This document shows positions 36,363 to 45,462 of a stretch of 64,000 bases of DNA, piece by piece (position 1 is the stretch's first letter; every line of letters starts with the position of its first letter). The DNA lies in contig NZ_PVEP01000002.1 in the NCBI RefSeq assembly GCF_002973535.1, forward strand, positions 310,001 to 374,000. The letters are read 5' to 3'. Under the pieces are notes generated by a model that was given only the letters and a program-made list of their open reading frames with translations, had not been told where the DNA came from and made no database searches. The position numbers were made by a program, and so were the translations under genes. The stretch is from Albidovulum denitrificans (lineage in GTDB: Bacteria > Pseudomonadota > Alphaproteobacteria > Rhodobacterales > Rhodobacteraceae).

Positions 36363-37175
36363 ATGGCGGTCGGCATATTCGATTCGGGGCTTGGCGGGCT
36401 GACGGTCTATGACGCGGTCGCCAGGGCGCTGCCCGATCTGGCCTTCGTCTATTACGGCGACAACGCCCACGCGCCCTACGGTGTGCGCGATGCCGACGAC
36501 ATCTTCAACCTGACCTGCGCCGGGGTGGAGCGTCTTTGGGCCGAAGGCTGCGATCTGGTGATCCTTGCCTGCAACACCGCCGCCGCCGTGGCGCTGAAAC
36601 GGATGCAGGAGACGTGGGTCCCGGCCGACAAGCGCGTCCTTGGCGTCTTCGTTCCGATGATCGAGGCGCTGACCGAACGGCAATGGGGCGACAACTCCCC
36701 CCCGCGCGAAGTGGCGGTGAAACATGTCGCGCTTTTTGCCACGCCCGCCACCGTCGCCAGCCGCGCCTTTCAGCGCGAGCTTGCCTTCCGCGCCATCGGG
36801 GTCGATGTCGAGGCGCAGCCCTGTGGCGGCGTCGTCGATGCGATCGAGGACGGGGATGAAATATTGGCCGAAGCGCTGGTGCGATCCCATGTCGAGGCGC
36901 TGAAACGCCGGATGCCAAAGCCCGAGGCGGCGATCCTGGGCTGCACCCACTACCCGCTGATGGAATCCACCTTCGAGGATGCGCTGGGCGCGGGCGTGAC
37001 CGTCTATTCGCAGGCAAACCTCGTGGCCGAAAGCCTGAAGGACTACCTTGTCCGGCGGCCGGACTTCATCGGCTCCGGCACGACATCGCGCTTCCTGACC
37101 ACCGGCGACCCGGCGCGGGTCAGCAGCAAGGCCACGCAATTCCTGCGCCGCAAGATCGCGTTCGAGGCGGCCTGA
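36363..37175 (+). CDS. murI: Glutamate racemase
   Basis: 270 residues from ATG 36363 behind GGAGGGGG; a longer frame from 36258 has no family similarity at its start. Motifs: [26 protein letters not shown], catalytic Cys in LACNTAAAV (about residue 70) and the second catalytic Cys in [12 protein letters not shown] (about 195). Makes D-glutamate for peptidoglycan. Its stop codon is followed after 3 bp by the 94-bp convergent-junction element. Confidence 0.96.
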   Translation: MAVGIFDSGLGGLTVYDAVARALPDLAFVYYGDNAHAPYGVRDADDIFNLTCAGVERLWAEGCDLVILACNTAAAVALKRMQETWVPADKRVLGVFVPMIEALTERQWGDNSPPREVAVKHVALFATPATVASRAFQRELAFRAIGVDVEAQPCGGVVDAIEDGDEILAEALVRSHVEALKRRMPKPEAAILGCTHYPLMESTFEDALGAGVTVYSQANLVAESLKDYLVRRPDFIGSGTTSRFLTTGDPARVSSKATQFLRRKIAFEAA

Positions 37176-37178
37176 GCG

Positions 37179-37272
37179 CTATAACATTTCGGGTTTGCCC
37201 TGACGCAGAATTTGAACTTATTTCGTTCGAATTCAGATACTTGCTTTCTCAACGCAAACCCGAAACGCGTTA
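37179..37272 (+). repeat. 94-bp convergent-junction palindromic element, copy 1
   Basis: Begins CTATAACATTTCGGGTTTGC and ends GCAAACCCGAAACGCGTTA, imperfect terminal inverted repeats, with an inner hairpin GAATTTGAAC / GTTCGAATTC. It starts 3 bp after the murI stop and its last three bases (TTA, read leftward TAA) are the ybaK stop codon. Same length as the copies at 47337-47430 and 55059-55152; six mismatches to the 47 kb copy by eye. Confidence 0.9.
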
Positions 37273-37740
37273 TTCCGTGAAATCGGCCCGTTCCGCCCCG
37301 GTCGCGGCCAGAAGGGCGGCGGGGGCGGCGGCGAAGACGTGGCGCGGCGTCCCGGCGGCGGCCCAGACCACGTCGAAATCCAGAAGACGCGGATCGTAAT
37401 AGCTGCGGATCGGGGTCAGGTGACCAAGGGGCGCCACGCCGCCGATGGCAAATCCCGTCTCGGCCCGGATCAGGTCGGCATCGGCCTTGCCCAGCGGCTG
37501 ACCGGCGACGGCGCTGGCCTTTTCCGCGCTGACCCGGTTGCCGCCCGCGGTCAGGAAGAGGACGACATGGCCGCTTTCCTCGCCCCGGAAGATGATCGAC
37601 TTCATGATCTGATCGACCTCGCACCGCGCGGCGCGGGCGGCATCTTCGGCCGTGCGGGTGCCCTCAGTCATCTCAAGGATCTCTGTCTCAAGCCCCGCCG
37701 CCTCGATGGCGGCTTTGACGCGCTTCAGGCTCTTGCTCAT
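37270..37740 (-). CDS. YbaK/prolyl-tRNA editing-domain protein
   Basis: 156 residues from ATG 37740 (KSLKRVKAAIEAAG); the longer frame to 37803 adds an unrelated tail. The YbaK fold is seen in MKSIIFRGEESGHVVLFLTAG, then the conserved Lys-containing loop NRVSAEKASAVAG, LIRAETGFAIGGVAPLGH and YYDPRLLDFDVVWAAAGTP. Such free-standing editing proteins deacylate mischarged tRNA (Cys- or Ala-tRNA-Pro). The family has several substrate classes, so specificity is open. Its TAA stop codon is formed by the end of the 94-bp repeat. Confidence 0.92.
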   Translation of the reverse strand: MSKSLKRVKAAIEAAGLETEILEMTEGTRTAEDAARAARCEVDQIMKSIIFRGEESGHVVLFLTAGGNRVSAEKASAVAGQPLGKADADLIRAETGFAIGGVAPLGHLTPIRSYYDPRLLDFDVVWAAAGTPRHVFAAAPAALLAATGAERADFTE

Positions 37741-37858
37741 CGCCCCTGTCCTTTCCCTTGTCCCGGCGGGGCGCAGGTAGCCATGGGGCGCGGCGAACTG
37801 CAAGGGCCGGGCGCGCGTGGGCCGTTGACGCCCGCCCGCGCGTCGCTACTGTCGCGCC

Positions 37859-40654
37859 ATGACATTCGCCGCCCGTCTCACCCGCTCTCCGATCCCCTAT
37901 GAGGATACCCGCACCGCAGAGGTGCAGGCCCGCTTTGCCGCGCAACCGCCTGAAATCCGCGCGCTTCTTGACGGAACGGCGGGGTGCAGCCCCTATCTGG
38001 CCGGGCTGATGGAGCGTGAGGCCGACTGGCTTGACGCTGCCCTTGCCGGAGCGCCGGAGGACGCGCTGGCAGGGGTGCTGGCCGCGACCGAGGGGCTGGC
38101 AAGCGACGCGCTGGGCGCCGCGCTGCGTCAGGCCAAGCGGCGCGTGGCGCTTCTGGCGGGGCTTTGCGATCTGGGCGGCGTCTGGCGGCTTGAGGAGGTG
38201 ACAGGCGCGCTGACCACGCTGGCCGACCGCGCGACCCACGCGGCGCTGGTGGCCCTGACCGCCGATGAGATCCGGCGCGGCAAGGTGCCGGGTGCTGCGG
38301 CCGAAGATGCCGAAACCGCCGCCGGGATCGTGGCGCTTGCCATGGGCAAGATGGGCGCGGGGGAGCTGAACTATTCCTCCGACATCGACCTGATCTGCCT
38401 TTTCGACGAAACCCGCTATGACCCTGACGACGCGCAAGAGGCGCGGGCCTCGTTCATCCGCGTCGTGCGGCGGATGACGGCGATGCTGTCGGACCTGACG
38501 GCCGAGGGCTATGTCTTCCGCACTGACCTGCGATTGCGCCCCGATGCCTCGGTCACGCCGGTCTGCATCTCCATGGCGGCGGCGGAGCAGTATTACGAGG
38601 CGCAGGGCCGGACGTGGGAACGCGCGGCCTTCATCAAGGCGCGCGCCTGCGCGGGCGACATCACGGCGGGGGAACGGTTCCTGAAGACCCTGACCCCCTT
38701 CGTCTGGCGCAGGCATCTGGACTTTGCCGCCATTCAGGACGCGCATGACATGCGCCTGCGCATCCGCGACCACAAGGGGCTGCACGGGCCAATCGTGCTG
38801 GAAGGCCATAACATGAAGCTTGGCGTTGGCGGGATACGGGAGATCGAGTTCTTCACCCAGACCCGCCAGTTGATCGCGGGCGGGCGCGACCCGGACCTGC
38901 GCGACCGGCGCACGGTTCAGGGGCTGGCGGCGCTGGCGGCAAAAGGCTGGGTGCCAAGCGCGGATGCGGCGGAACTGACCGACCTTTACCGCGCCCATCG
39001 TGAGGTGGAGCACCGCATCCAGATGGTTGGCGATGCCCAGACCCATGACCTGCCCACCAATGCCGAGGGGATCGACCGCCTTGCCCGGATGATGGGTGAA
39101 GGCGACACCGCGCGCTGGCGCGAGGGGCTTCGCGCGCGGCTGATGCGGGTCAGCGAATTGACCGAGGGCTTTTTCGCCCCCGGCGAAACCGGCGACCTGC
39201 CGGAGATGAGCGCCGAGGCGCGCGCCATCGTCGAGGGCTGGCGCGGCTATCCGGCGCTGCGCTCGGAACGCGCGGTCACGATTTTCAAGCGGGTGCAGCC
39301 GGAGATCCTGCGCCGCCTCGACCGCGCCGCCAACCCCGATGAGGCGCTGCGTCAGTTCGACGGCTTCCTGTCGGGCCTGCCCGCCGGGGTGCAGCTTTTT
39401 TCACTTTTCGACGCCAATCCGCAGTTGATCGACCTGATTGTTGATATTTGTTCAACGGCGCCGGGGCTTGCGGCCTATCTGTCGCGCAATTCCGCCGTGC
39501 TGGATGCGGTCATCGGCGGCGGGTTCTTCAGCGAATGGCCGGGGACAGGCGCGCTGGCCGAGGAACTGGCCGGGAAGCTCGCCGAGGTCCCGGATTATGA
39601 GGGCAAGCTGACCACCGCGCGGCACTGGCAGCGGGAATGGCATTTCCGCATCGGCGTTCACCACCTGCGCGGGCTGATCGACGCCGCGCAAGCGGGGCGC
39701 GAATATGCCGATCTGGCCGGGGCGGTGTTGCAGGCGCTCTGGCCCGCCGTGGTCGCCGATTTCTCAGCCAAGCACGGCACGCCGCCGGGGCGGGGGGCGG
39801 TGGTCCTTGGCATGGGCTCACTCGGGGCGGAGCGGTTGAACGCGGCTTCGGACCTCGACCTGATCGTGGTCTATGACGCGGCGGGGGTGGAGGCGTCGGA
39901 GGGCAAGCGGCCGCTGGCGGCGCGGGCCTATTACGCGCGTCTGACACAGGCGCTGGTGACCGGGCTTTCCGCGCCGATGGCCGAGGGGCGGCTTTACGAG
40001 GTTGACATGCGGCTGCGCCCCTCGGGCCGTCAGGGGCCGGTGGCGACGTCGCTGTCGTCCTTCGAAAGCTACCAGATGGACGAAGCCTGGACATGGGAGC
40101 ATCTGGCCCTGACCCGCGCGCGCGCCGTCGCGGGCGATGCGGCGCTGGCGGAGGAGATCGAGGCGATCCGGCAGAAGGTTCTGGCGGCGAAATCCACCGG
40201 CGACGCGATCCTGACCGATACCGCCGAGATGCGCGCCCGCATCTTCGCCGCCAAGGCGCCGGATGGCGAATGGGAGGCCAAGATCGGGCCGGGGCGGTTG
40301 CAGGATATCGAGTTGCTGGCGCAATCCTCGGCCCTGCGCGCCGCCGCCCCGGTGCGGCGCGTGGAACAGCAGTTGCGCGCCGGAAAGGCCGCCGGGCATT
40401 ACGGCGCGGCCGCGGAACAGGCGCTGCAATCCGCCTATCGCTTCCTCTGGCGGCTTCAGGCCGGGGGGCGGCTGTTAAGCGAACGGCCCCTGGACATGGA
40501 GGCGATCGGCGAGGGCGGGCGCGCCTTTCTCTTGCGTGAAACGGATGCGTCGGAACTTGGCGATCTTGCGTCGCGGCTGGCGGGGCATGTGGCGAAGGCC
40601 GAAGAGATCATGGCGGCGATCCTTGGCGCCCCGTCGGACGGGGCGGTGCAATGA
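37859..40654 (+). CDS. glnE: Bifunctional glutamine synthetase adenylyltransferase/deadenylylase
   Basis: 931 residues with the two nucleotidyltransferase domains of GlnE. The first (deadenylylase) has MGKMGAGELNYSSDIDLICLF about residue 160; the second (adenylylase) has LGMGSLGAERLNAASDLDLIVVYD about 650 (in part). Both keep the GxG...DxD metal-binding pattern. R-domain helices lie between. The enzyme adenylylates and deadenylylates glutamine synthetase under control of PII and glutamine, setting nitrogen assimilation. ATG 37859 follows TGTCGCGCC, with a weak ribosome site. A small gene follows after 31 bp. Confidence 0.96.
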   Translation: MTFAARLTRSPIPYEDTRTAEVQARFAAQPPEIRALLDGTAGCSPYLAGLMEREADWLDAALAGAPEDALAGVLAATEGLASDALGAALRQAKRRVALLAGLCDLGGVWRLEEVTGALTTLADRATHAALVALTADEIRRGKVPGAAAEDAETAAGIVALAMGKMGAGELNYSSDIDLICLFDETRYDPDDAQEARASFIRVVRRMTAMLSDLTAEGYVFRTDLRLRPDASVTPVCISMAAAEQYYEAQGRTWERAAFIKARACAGDITAGERFLKTLTPFVWRRHLDFAAIQDAHDMRLRIRDHKGLHGPIVLEGHNMKLGVGGIREIEFFTQTRQLIAGGRDPDLRDRRTVQGLAALAAKGWVPSADAAELTDLYRAHREVEHRIQMVGDAQTHDLPTNAEGIDRLARMMGEGDTARWREGLRARLMRVSELTEGFFAPGETGDLPEMSAEARAIVEGWRGYPALRSERAVTIFKRVQPEILRRLDRAANPDEALRQFDGFLSGLPAGVQLFSLFDANPQLIDLIVDICSTAPGLAAYLSRNSAVLDAVIGGGFFSEWPGTGALAEELAGKLAEVPDYEGKLTTARHWQREWHFRIGVHHLRGLIDAAQAGREYADLAGAVLQALWPAVVADFSAKHGTPPGRGAVVLGMGSLGAERLNAASDLDLIVVYDAAGVEASEGKRPLAARAYYARLTQALVTGLSAPMAEGRLYEVDMRLRPSGRQGPVATSLSSFESYQMDEAWTWEHLALTRARAVAGDAALAEEIEAIRQKVLAAKSTGDAILTDTAEMRARIFAAKAPDGEWEAKIGPGRLQDIELLAQSSALRAAAPVRRVEQQLRAGKAAGHYGAAAEQALQSAYRFLWRLQAGGRLLSERPLDMEAIGEGGRAFLLRETDASELGDLASRLAGHVAKAEEIMAAILGAPSDGAVQ

Positions 40655-40685
40655 AGGGGCCGTGGACAGGATGGGCAGGAAGGTG

Positions 40686-40955
40686 ATGGACGCGAAACTT
40701 GCCGACCCCAAGGGGCTTGTGCGCGAATCCTACGCGATCGAGGGGATCACGGCGGGCGAATGCCGGTCGATCTACCTTGACTGGGCGCTGAGCCTTGCGG
40801 GCGATACCGACGCACATGAGGCGATGCGCGTGCTGCTGTCGCACTACGCCCCCGCCAACCCCGACCACCCGATGACAAAGGTCCTGACTGACGGCCTCGT
40901 CCCCGGCGACAAGCCGACGCGGCGCGGCGGACGGTCGGCGCGTCTGGGCGGCTGA
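40686..40955 (+). CDS. Small conserved-looking protein downstream of glnE
   Basis: 89 residues from ATG 40686 with AGGAAGG four bases upstream. The sequence MDAKLADPKGLVRESYAIEG, then SIYLDWALSLAGDTDAHEAM and VLLSHYAPANPDHPMTKVL, is soluble and helical, ending in a basic tail RRGGRSARLGG. No cysteine or catalytic motif is evident. Proximity to glnE (31 bp) suggests co-transcription. I recognise no named family. Confidence 0.72.
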   Translation: MDAKLADPKGLVRESYAIEGITAGECRSIYLDWALSLAGDTDAHEAMRVLLSHYAPANPDHPMTKVLTDGLVPGDKPTRRGGRSARLGG

Positions 40956-41067
40956 CGCCCCCGCGCGACAGAAACACACCCGAAAATCGCCCCGAAGGGG
41001 ACAGGCGCGCGCCGCTTCGGCGTCGCGAAGCCGCGTTAATCAGGGGCATTCACGGGAGTTTGTTTCC

Positions 41068-41529
41068 ATGAAGACCTTTGTTAGATCCCTTTACCCGGCG
41101 CTGGCGTTCCTTGCGTTCTACCTGCCCGCCGGGGTCTTTTCCCTGACAGTGACCCGCTGGGCCGGGGTTCATGCGCCCGCGCTCGCGCCAGCGGTGCAAC
41201 TGTTCCTTGGTGCGCTGGCCTTCGCGCTTGCCGTCGTGGCGGCGGCGGAGTGCTGCCTCCTCAGGGGCTATGCCGGGCCGCTGATCCAGCGGCTTTTGCA
41301 CCTGCGCCGCGACCGGATGCGGCTGGCGCTGCTTTTCGCCATCCTCGGCGCGGTTCCGGCCGGTGCGGCGGATCTTTACGGCGCGTCGATGGCCCTTGGC
41401 GCCGGTCCGGGGCGGATCGGGGTGGCGGTCGTGATGCTTTCCCCGCTGGCCTGGCTGATCCTCGGCGCGATCTGCGCGCGCGACGACCTGATGCGCCGGG
41501 CACTGGGCGAGGCGGTGGGGCGGTCCTAA
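41068..41529 (+). CDS. Four-helix membrane protein, unknown function
   Basis: 153 residues with four predicted hydrophobic segments: YPALAFLAFYLPAGVFSL, LFLGALAFALAVVAAAE, LALLFAILGAVPAGAADLYG, and GVAVVMLSPLAWLILGAI. Positive residues between segments 2 and 3 (LLHLRRDRMRL) suggest a cytoplasmic loop. ATG 41068 follows GGGAGTTTGTTTCC. The 3' end overlaps eda by 4 bp in convergent orientation. No family recognised. Confidence 0.7.
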   Translation: MKTFVRSLYPALAFLAFYLPAGVFSLTVTRWAGVHAPALAPAVQLFLGALAFALAVVAAAECCLLRGYAGPLIQRLLHLRRDRMRLALLFAILGAVPAGAADLYGASMALGAGPGRIGVAVVMLSPLAWLILGAICARDDLMRRALGEAVGRS

Positions 41530-42167
41530 CGCGGCAGCGCCGCCGCCGCGCGGGCCAGCGTTTCGATCTGGTCCCAGTCGCCCGCCTGAACCGCGGCCTT
41601 GGGCGCGACCCAGCTTCCGCCGCAGCAAAGGACGTTGGAAAGCTTCAGGTAATCGGCCACGTTCTTCATGCTGACGCCGCCGGTGGGGCAGAATTTCACC
41701 TGCGGGATCGGCGCGCCGATGGCGGCCAGCGCCGGGGCGCCGCCCGAGGCCTCGGCGGGGAAGAACTTCTGCACCGTGAAGCCCTTTTCCAGCAGCACCA
41801 TCACCTCGGTCGCCGTTGCCGCGCCGGGCAGCAGGGGTAGCTCTTCGTCCACACAGGCCGCGATCAGCCGGTCGGTCGCGCCGGGGGAGACGCCGAACCT
41901 CGCGCCCGCTGCCTTGGCGGCCTTCACGTCGGCGGGTGTCAGCAGCGTTCCCGCCCCCACGACGCCGCCCGGCACCTCGGCCATGGCGCGGATCGCGTCG
42001 AGGGCCGAGGGCGTGCGCAGCGTTACCTCAAGCGCGGGCAACCCGCCCTTGACCAGCGCCTGCGCCAGACCCTTCGCCTGCGCGGCATCCTCGATCACAA
42101 GGACCGGGACGACGGGGGCGAGGGCGCAGATCTCGGCGGCTTTTTGGCTTTGTTCGGCGGGGGTCAT
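41526..42167 (-). CDS. eda: 2-dehydro-3-deoxy-phosphogluconate aldolase
   Basis: 213 residues. Class I aldolase motifs: PVLVIEDAAQAKGLAQALVKGGLPALEVTLRT (in parts), GVVGAGTLLTPADVKAAKAAGA with the Glu-containing active site, VKFCPTGGVSMKNVADYL carrying the Schiff-base lysine (KFCPTGG). Cleaves KDPG to pyruvate and glyceraldehyde 3-phosphate, the last step of the Entner-Doudoroff pathway. It follows edd by 24 bp on the same strand. Confidence 0.96.
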   Translation of the reverse strand: MTPAEQSQKAAEICALAPVVPVLVIEDAAQAKGLAQALVKGGLPALEVTLRTPSALDAIRAMAEVPGGVVGAGTLLTPADVKAAKAAGARFGVSPGATDRLIAACVDEELPLLPGAATATEVMVLLEKGFTVQKFFPAEASGGAPALAAIGAPIPQVKFCPTGGVSMKNVADYLKLSNVLCCGGSWVAPKAAVQAGDWDQIETLARAAAALPR

Positions 42168-42191
42168 GGGGCAGTCCTTCGGATCAAGAGG

Positions 42192-43997
42192 TCAGACGAC
42201 GAGTGCGGCACCTTCCGGCGCGGCCCCGACATGGGCGCGGAAACAGGCGAAAAGCTCGCGCCCGGTGCCGTGGGCATTCGCGCCAAGGTCTACCGTGACC
42301 GGCGCGCGGTCCTCAAGGTCCACGCCGGGAACCTCAAGCCGCCCGCTGGCCGCGTCCAGCCGGACGATGTCGCCATCCCTCAGCCGCGCGATGGGACCGC
42401 CACAGGCGGCCTCCGGGCTGACATGGATCGCCGCCGGGACCTTGCCGGAGGCGCCCGACATGCGCCCGTCGGTCACAAGCGCCACCTTCAGCCCCCGGTC
42501 CTGAAGCACCGAAAGCGTGGGGGTCAGCGAATGCAGTTCCGGCATCCCGTTGGCGCGCGGCCCCTGAAAGCGGACGACGACGACCGTATCCTCGGTGAAC
42601 TCACCACGCTTGAAGGCGGCTTTCACCTCTTCCTGATCGTGGAAGATGCGGGCCTTGGCCTCGATCACATGCCGCTCCGGCGCGACGGCGGAAATCTTGA
42701 TGACGCCACGGCCAAGATTGCCGGTCAGTTCCTTCAGCCCGCCGATCGGCTGGAACGGGGCAGAGGCGGGGCGCAGGACCTTGTCGTTCAGGCTTTCCCC
42801 CGCGCCATCCTCCCAACTCAACACGCCACCCTTCAGCTTCGGTTCCTGCGCATAGCGGTAAAGGCCGTCCCCGGCGATGGTCTTGACATCGGGGTGCAGA
42901 AGGCCCGCTGACAGCAATTCGCCGATCATGAAGGGCAGCCCGCCCGCCGCGTGGAAGTGGTTCACATCGGCCAGACCGTTGGGATAGACCCGCGCCATCA
43001 GCGGCACGATGTCCGACAGCGCCGCGAAATCCTCAAGCTCAAGCAGCACACCCGCCGCCCGCGCCATGGCGGGCAGATGCAGGACGAGGTTGGTGGAGCC
43101 CCCCGTCGCCATCAGCCCGACGATGCCGTTGACGATGGCGCGTTCGTCAAGGATCTCGCCCACCGGGCGATAGTCGTTGCCAAGCGCGGTGATCGCACCG
43201 GCGCGGCGCACCGCCTCTTTCGTCAGCGCCTCGCGCAGCGGGGTGCCGGGGTTGACGAAGCTTGCGCCCGGCAGGTGCAGGCCCATGAACTCCATCAGCA
43301 TCTGGTTGGAATTGGCGGTGCCGTAGAAGGTGCAGGTGCCGGGGCCGTGGTAAGAGGCCATCTCCGCCTCCATCAGCTTGTCGCGGCCGACCTCTCCGGC
43401 GGCGAATTGCTGGCGGACCCTGGACTTTTCGTCATTCGGCAGCCCGCTGACCATCGGGCCGGAGGGGACAAAGACGGCAGGCACATTGCCGAAGGTCGCG
43501 GCGGCCATGACAAGGCCCGGCACGATCTTGTCGCAGATGCCAAGGTAAAGCGCCGCGTCGAAACAGTTGTGGCTAAGCGCGACGCCTGCGGCCAGCGCGA
43601 TCACGTCGCGGGAGAAAAGCGACAGTTCCATCCCGTCGCGTCCTTGGGTCACGCCATCGCACATCGCCGGGACGCCACCCGCGACCTGCGCGGTGATGCC
43701 AAGCTCCCGCGCCGTGTCGCGGATGATCTTGGGATAATCCTCATAGGGCTGGTGGGCCGACAGCATGTCATTATAGGCGGTGACCACGCCGATATTGGCG
43801 ACCCGCCCTGCGGCGAGGTTGCCCTTGTCCGCGCCCATCGCGGCATAGGCGTGCGCCTGATTGCCGCAGGACAGGTGGGCGCGTGCCGGGCCTTCCTCGG
43901 CCGCCTTGCGCATCCGGTCAAGATAGGCGCCCCGCGTCCTGGCGGAACGGTCGCGGATACGCGCGGTGATCGCGTCGAGCTGCGGATGGATGGCCAT
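42192..43997 (-). CDS. edd: Phosphogluconate dehydratase
   Basis: 601 residues from ATG 43997 behind CAGGAGGCAC. Dihydroxyacid-dehydratase fold with Fe-S cysteines in [31 protein letters not shown] and [19 protein letters not shown], and the C-terminal [19 protein letters not shown]. Dehydrates 6-phosphogluconate to KDPG. With eda it forms the Entner-Doudoroff operon, expected to be the main sugar-acid route in this group. A perfect GTTAGCGCTAAC operator lies 79 bp upstream. Confidence 0.97.
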   Translation of the reverse strand: MAIHPQLDAITARIRDRSARTRGAYLDRMRKAAEEGPARAHLSCGNQAHAYAAMGADKGNLAAGRVANIGVVTAYNDMLSAHQPYEDYPKIIRDTARELGITAQVAGGVPAMCDGVTQGRDGMELSLFSRDVIALAAGVALSHNCFDAALYLGICDKIVPGLVMAAATFGNVPAVFVPSGPMVSGLPNDEKSRVRQQFAAGEVGRDKLMEAEMASYHGPGTCTFYGTANSNQMLMEFMGLHLPGASFVNPGTPLREALTKEAVRRAGAITALGNDYRPVGEILDERAIVNGIVGLMATGGSTNLVLHLPAMARAAGVLLELEDFAALSDIVPLMARVYPNGLADVNHFHAAGGLPFMIGELLSAGLLHPDVKTIAGDGLYRYAQEPKLKGGVLSWEDGAGESLNDKVLRPASAPFQPIGGLKELTGNLGRGVIKISAVAPERHVIEAKARIFHDQEEVKAAFKRGEFTEDTVVVVRFQGPRANGMPELHSLTPTLSVLQDRGLKVALVTDGRMSGASGKVPAAIHVSPEAACGGPIARLRDGDIVRLDAASGRLEVPGVDLEDRAPVTVDLGANAHGTGRELFACFRAHVGAAPEGAALVV

Positions 43998-44074
43998 CTG
44001 TGCCTCCTGATATGCCCGGCGCCAAGGGTGTCGGCGCGGCGGGGCCACTGTTCGGGCCGGGGTGTAGCATGATC

Positions 44075-44088
44075 CGTTAGCGCTAACA
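44075..44088. promoter_or_regulatory. LacI-type (CceR-like) operator upstream of edd-eda
   Basis: CGTTAGCGCTAACA contains a perfect 12-bp palindrome GTTAGCGCTAAC. It is the best match of the four sites of this type in the window. It lies about 84 bp (centre) upstream of the edd start in a 274-bp gap that separates edd from the divergent rRNA methyltransferase gene; nothing else obvious is encoded there. Confidence 0.72.
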
Positions 44089-44271
44089 ACCCTTGCCGGA
44101 TGGCGATCCGACAGGCGGCGGCAGGGGCGCGTTTCGGTTGGGGAAAGTCTGCGCGCCCGTCCGGGCGACGTCAAGGCGGGGCCGGTCACGGGTGCCGCGA
44201 AAGGGCCGGGGGCTTTCGCTTCGCCGCGCTTCGCACTAGGGAAGGGGCCTGTCCAGCCTCCGGGGGTACCC

Positions 44272-45462
44272 ATGACCTATCCCGTTATCCGTCTCAGGCC
44301 CAAGGCCGATGCCCGCGCGGTGCGCCACGGCTTTCCCTGGGTCTATGCGGATGAGCTTGTGACCGACCGGCGGACACAAGGGTTGACCCCCGGCACCATC
44401 GCGGTGCTTGAGGATGCCGAGAGGCGGGCGATGGGTGTGGTCACGATCAACCCGAAATCGAAGATCATCGCCCGGATGCTGGACCGCGACGCCGGGGCCG
44501 TTATCGACCGCGACTGGATCGCCGCGCGTCTGGCCCGCGCGCTGACGCTGCGCGAGACGCTTTTCGACGCGCCCTTCTACCGGCTGGTCCATGCCGAGGC
44601 CGACGGACTGCCCGGCGTCATCATCGACCGCTTCGGCGAGGCGGCGGTGATCCAGCCCAACGCTGCCTGGGCCGAGGCGATGATCGTCGACCTCTCCGCC
44701 GCGCTGGCCGATGTCACCGGCGTCACCGCCATCGTCAAGAACGCCACCGGCCGGGCGCGTGGGCTTGAGGGGCTGGATGAGGAAACCGGCATCCTCGCGG
44801 GCAAGATCGACGGCCCGCTGCCGGTGCCGATGAATGGCGCGACCTATCTGGCGGACCTCATGGGCGGGCAGAAGACCGGGCTTTTCTACGACCAGCGCCC
44901 GAACCACGCCTTCGCCGCCCGGCTGGCCGGGGATGCGCGCGTCCTTGACGTCTTTTCCCATGTCGGGGGCTTTTCGCTGGCGGCCCTTGCGGGCGGGGCC
45001 ACCTCGGCTCTGGCGGTCGACGGATCGACCCCGGCGCTGGAGCTTGCCGAAGGGGGCGCGCGGGCCATGGGCATGGGCGACCGCTTCGCCACCCGCAAGG
45101 GCGACGCCTTCGCGGTGATGGAGGCGCTGCGGGGCGAGGGGGCGCAATTCGACCTCGTCATCTGCGACCCGCCCGCCTTCGCGCCCGCCAAACCGGCGCT
45201 AGAGGCGGGGCTGCGCGCCTATGAGCGCGTCGCGCGCCTTGCCGCGCCTCTGGTCGCGCCGGGGGGCTTTCTGGTGCTTTGCTCCTGCTCCCACGCCGCC
45301 GACCTGACGCAGTTCCGCAATGCCTCGGCCCGTGGCATCGGGCGCGGCGGGCGGCGCTCACAACTGATCCACACCGGCTTTGCCGGGCCGGACCATCCGC
45401 AACTGCCGCAACTGGCGGAGTCGGGTTACCTCAAGGCGCTGTTCTTCCGGCTTGACGGATGA
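44272..45462 (+). CDS. Class I SAM-dependent rRNA methyltransferase (RlmI-like)
   Basis: 396 residues. An N-terminal PUA domain ([24 protein letters not shown], in parts) is followed by an EEHEE-type domain and a Rossmann methyltransferase: [20 protein letters not shown] (SAM motif I) and the catalytic [15 protein letters not shown], then LLVLCSCSH ([12 protein letters not shown]). The family methylates C5 of cytosine in 23S rRNA (position 1962 in E. coli). It overlaps the PIN gene by 4 bp, so the two are translationally coupled. Confidence 0.92.
   Translation: MTYPVIRLRPKADARAVRHGFPWVYADELVTDRRTQGLTPGTIAVLEDAERRAMGVVTINPKSKIIARMLDRDAGAVIDRDWIAARLARALTLRETLFDAPFYRLVHAEADGLPGVIIDRFGEAAVIQPNAAWAEAMIVDLSAALADVTGVTAIVKNATGRARGLEGLDEETGILAGKIDGPLPVPMNGATYLADLMGGQKTGLFYDQRPNHAFAARLAGDARVLDVFSHVGGFSLAALAGGATSALAVDGSTPALELAEGGARAMGMGDRFATRKGDAFAVMEALRGEGAQFDLVICDPPAFAPAKPALEAGLRAYERVARLAAPLVAPGGFLVLCSCSHAADLTQFRNASARGIGRGGRRSQLIHTGFAGPDHPQLPQLAESGYLKALFFRLDG

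Noticed and set aside
37190-37262. GAAC-N7-GTTC in the 94-bp elements as a LexA box
   Set aside because: Alphaproteobacterial LexA boxes are direct repeats GTTC-N7-GTTC; here the halves are inverted and form the loop of the element's own hairpin, and the position between gene ends is wrong for an operator.
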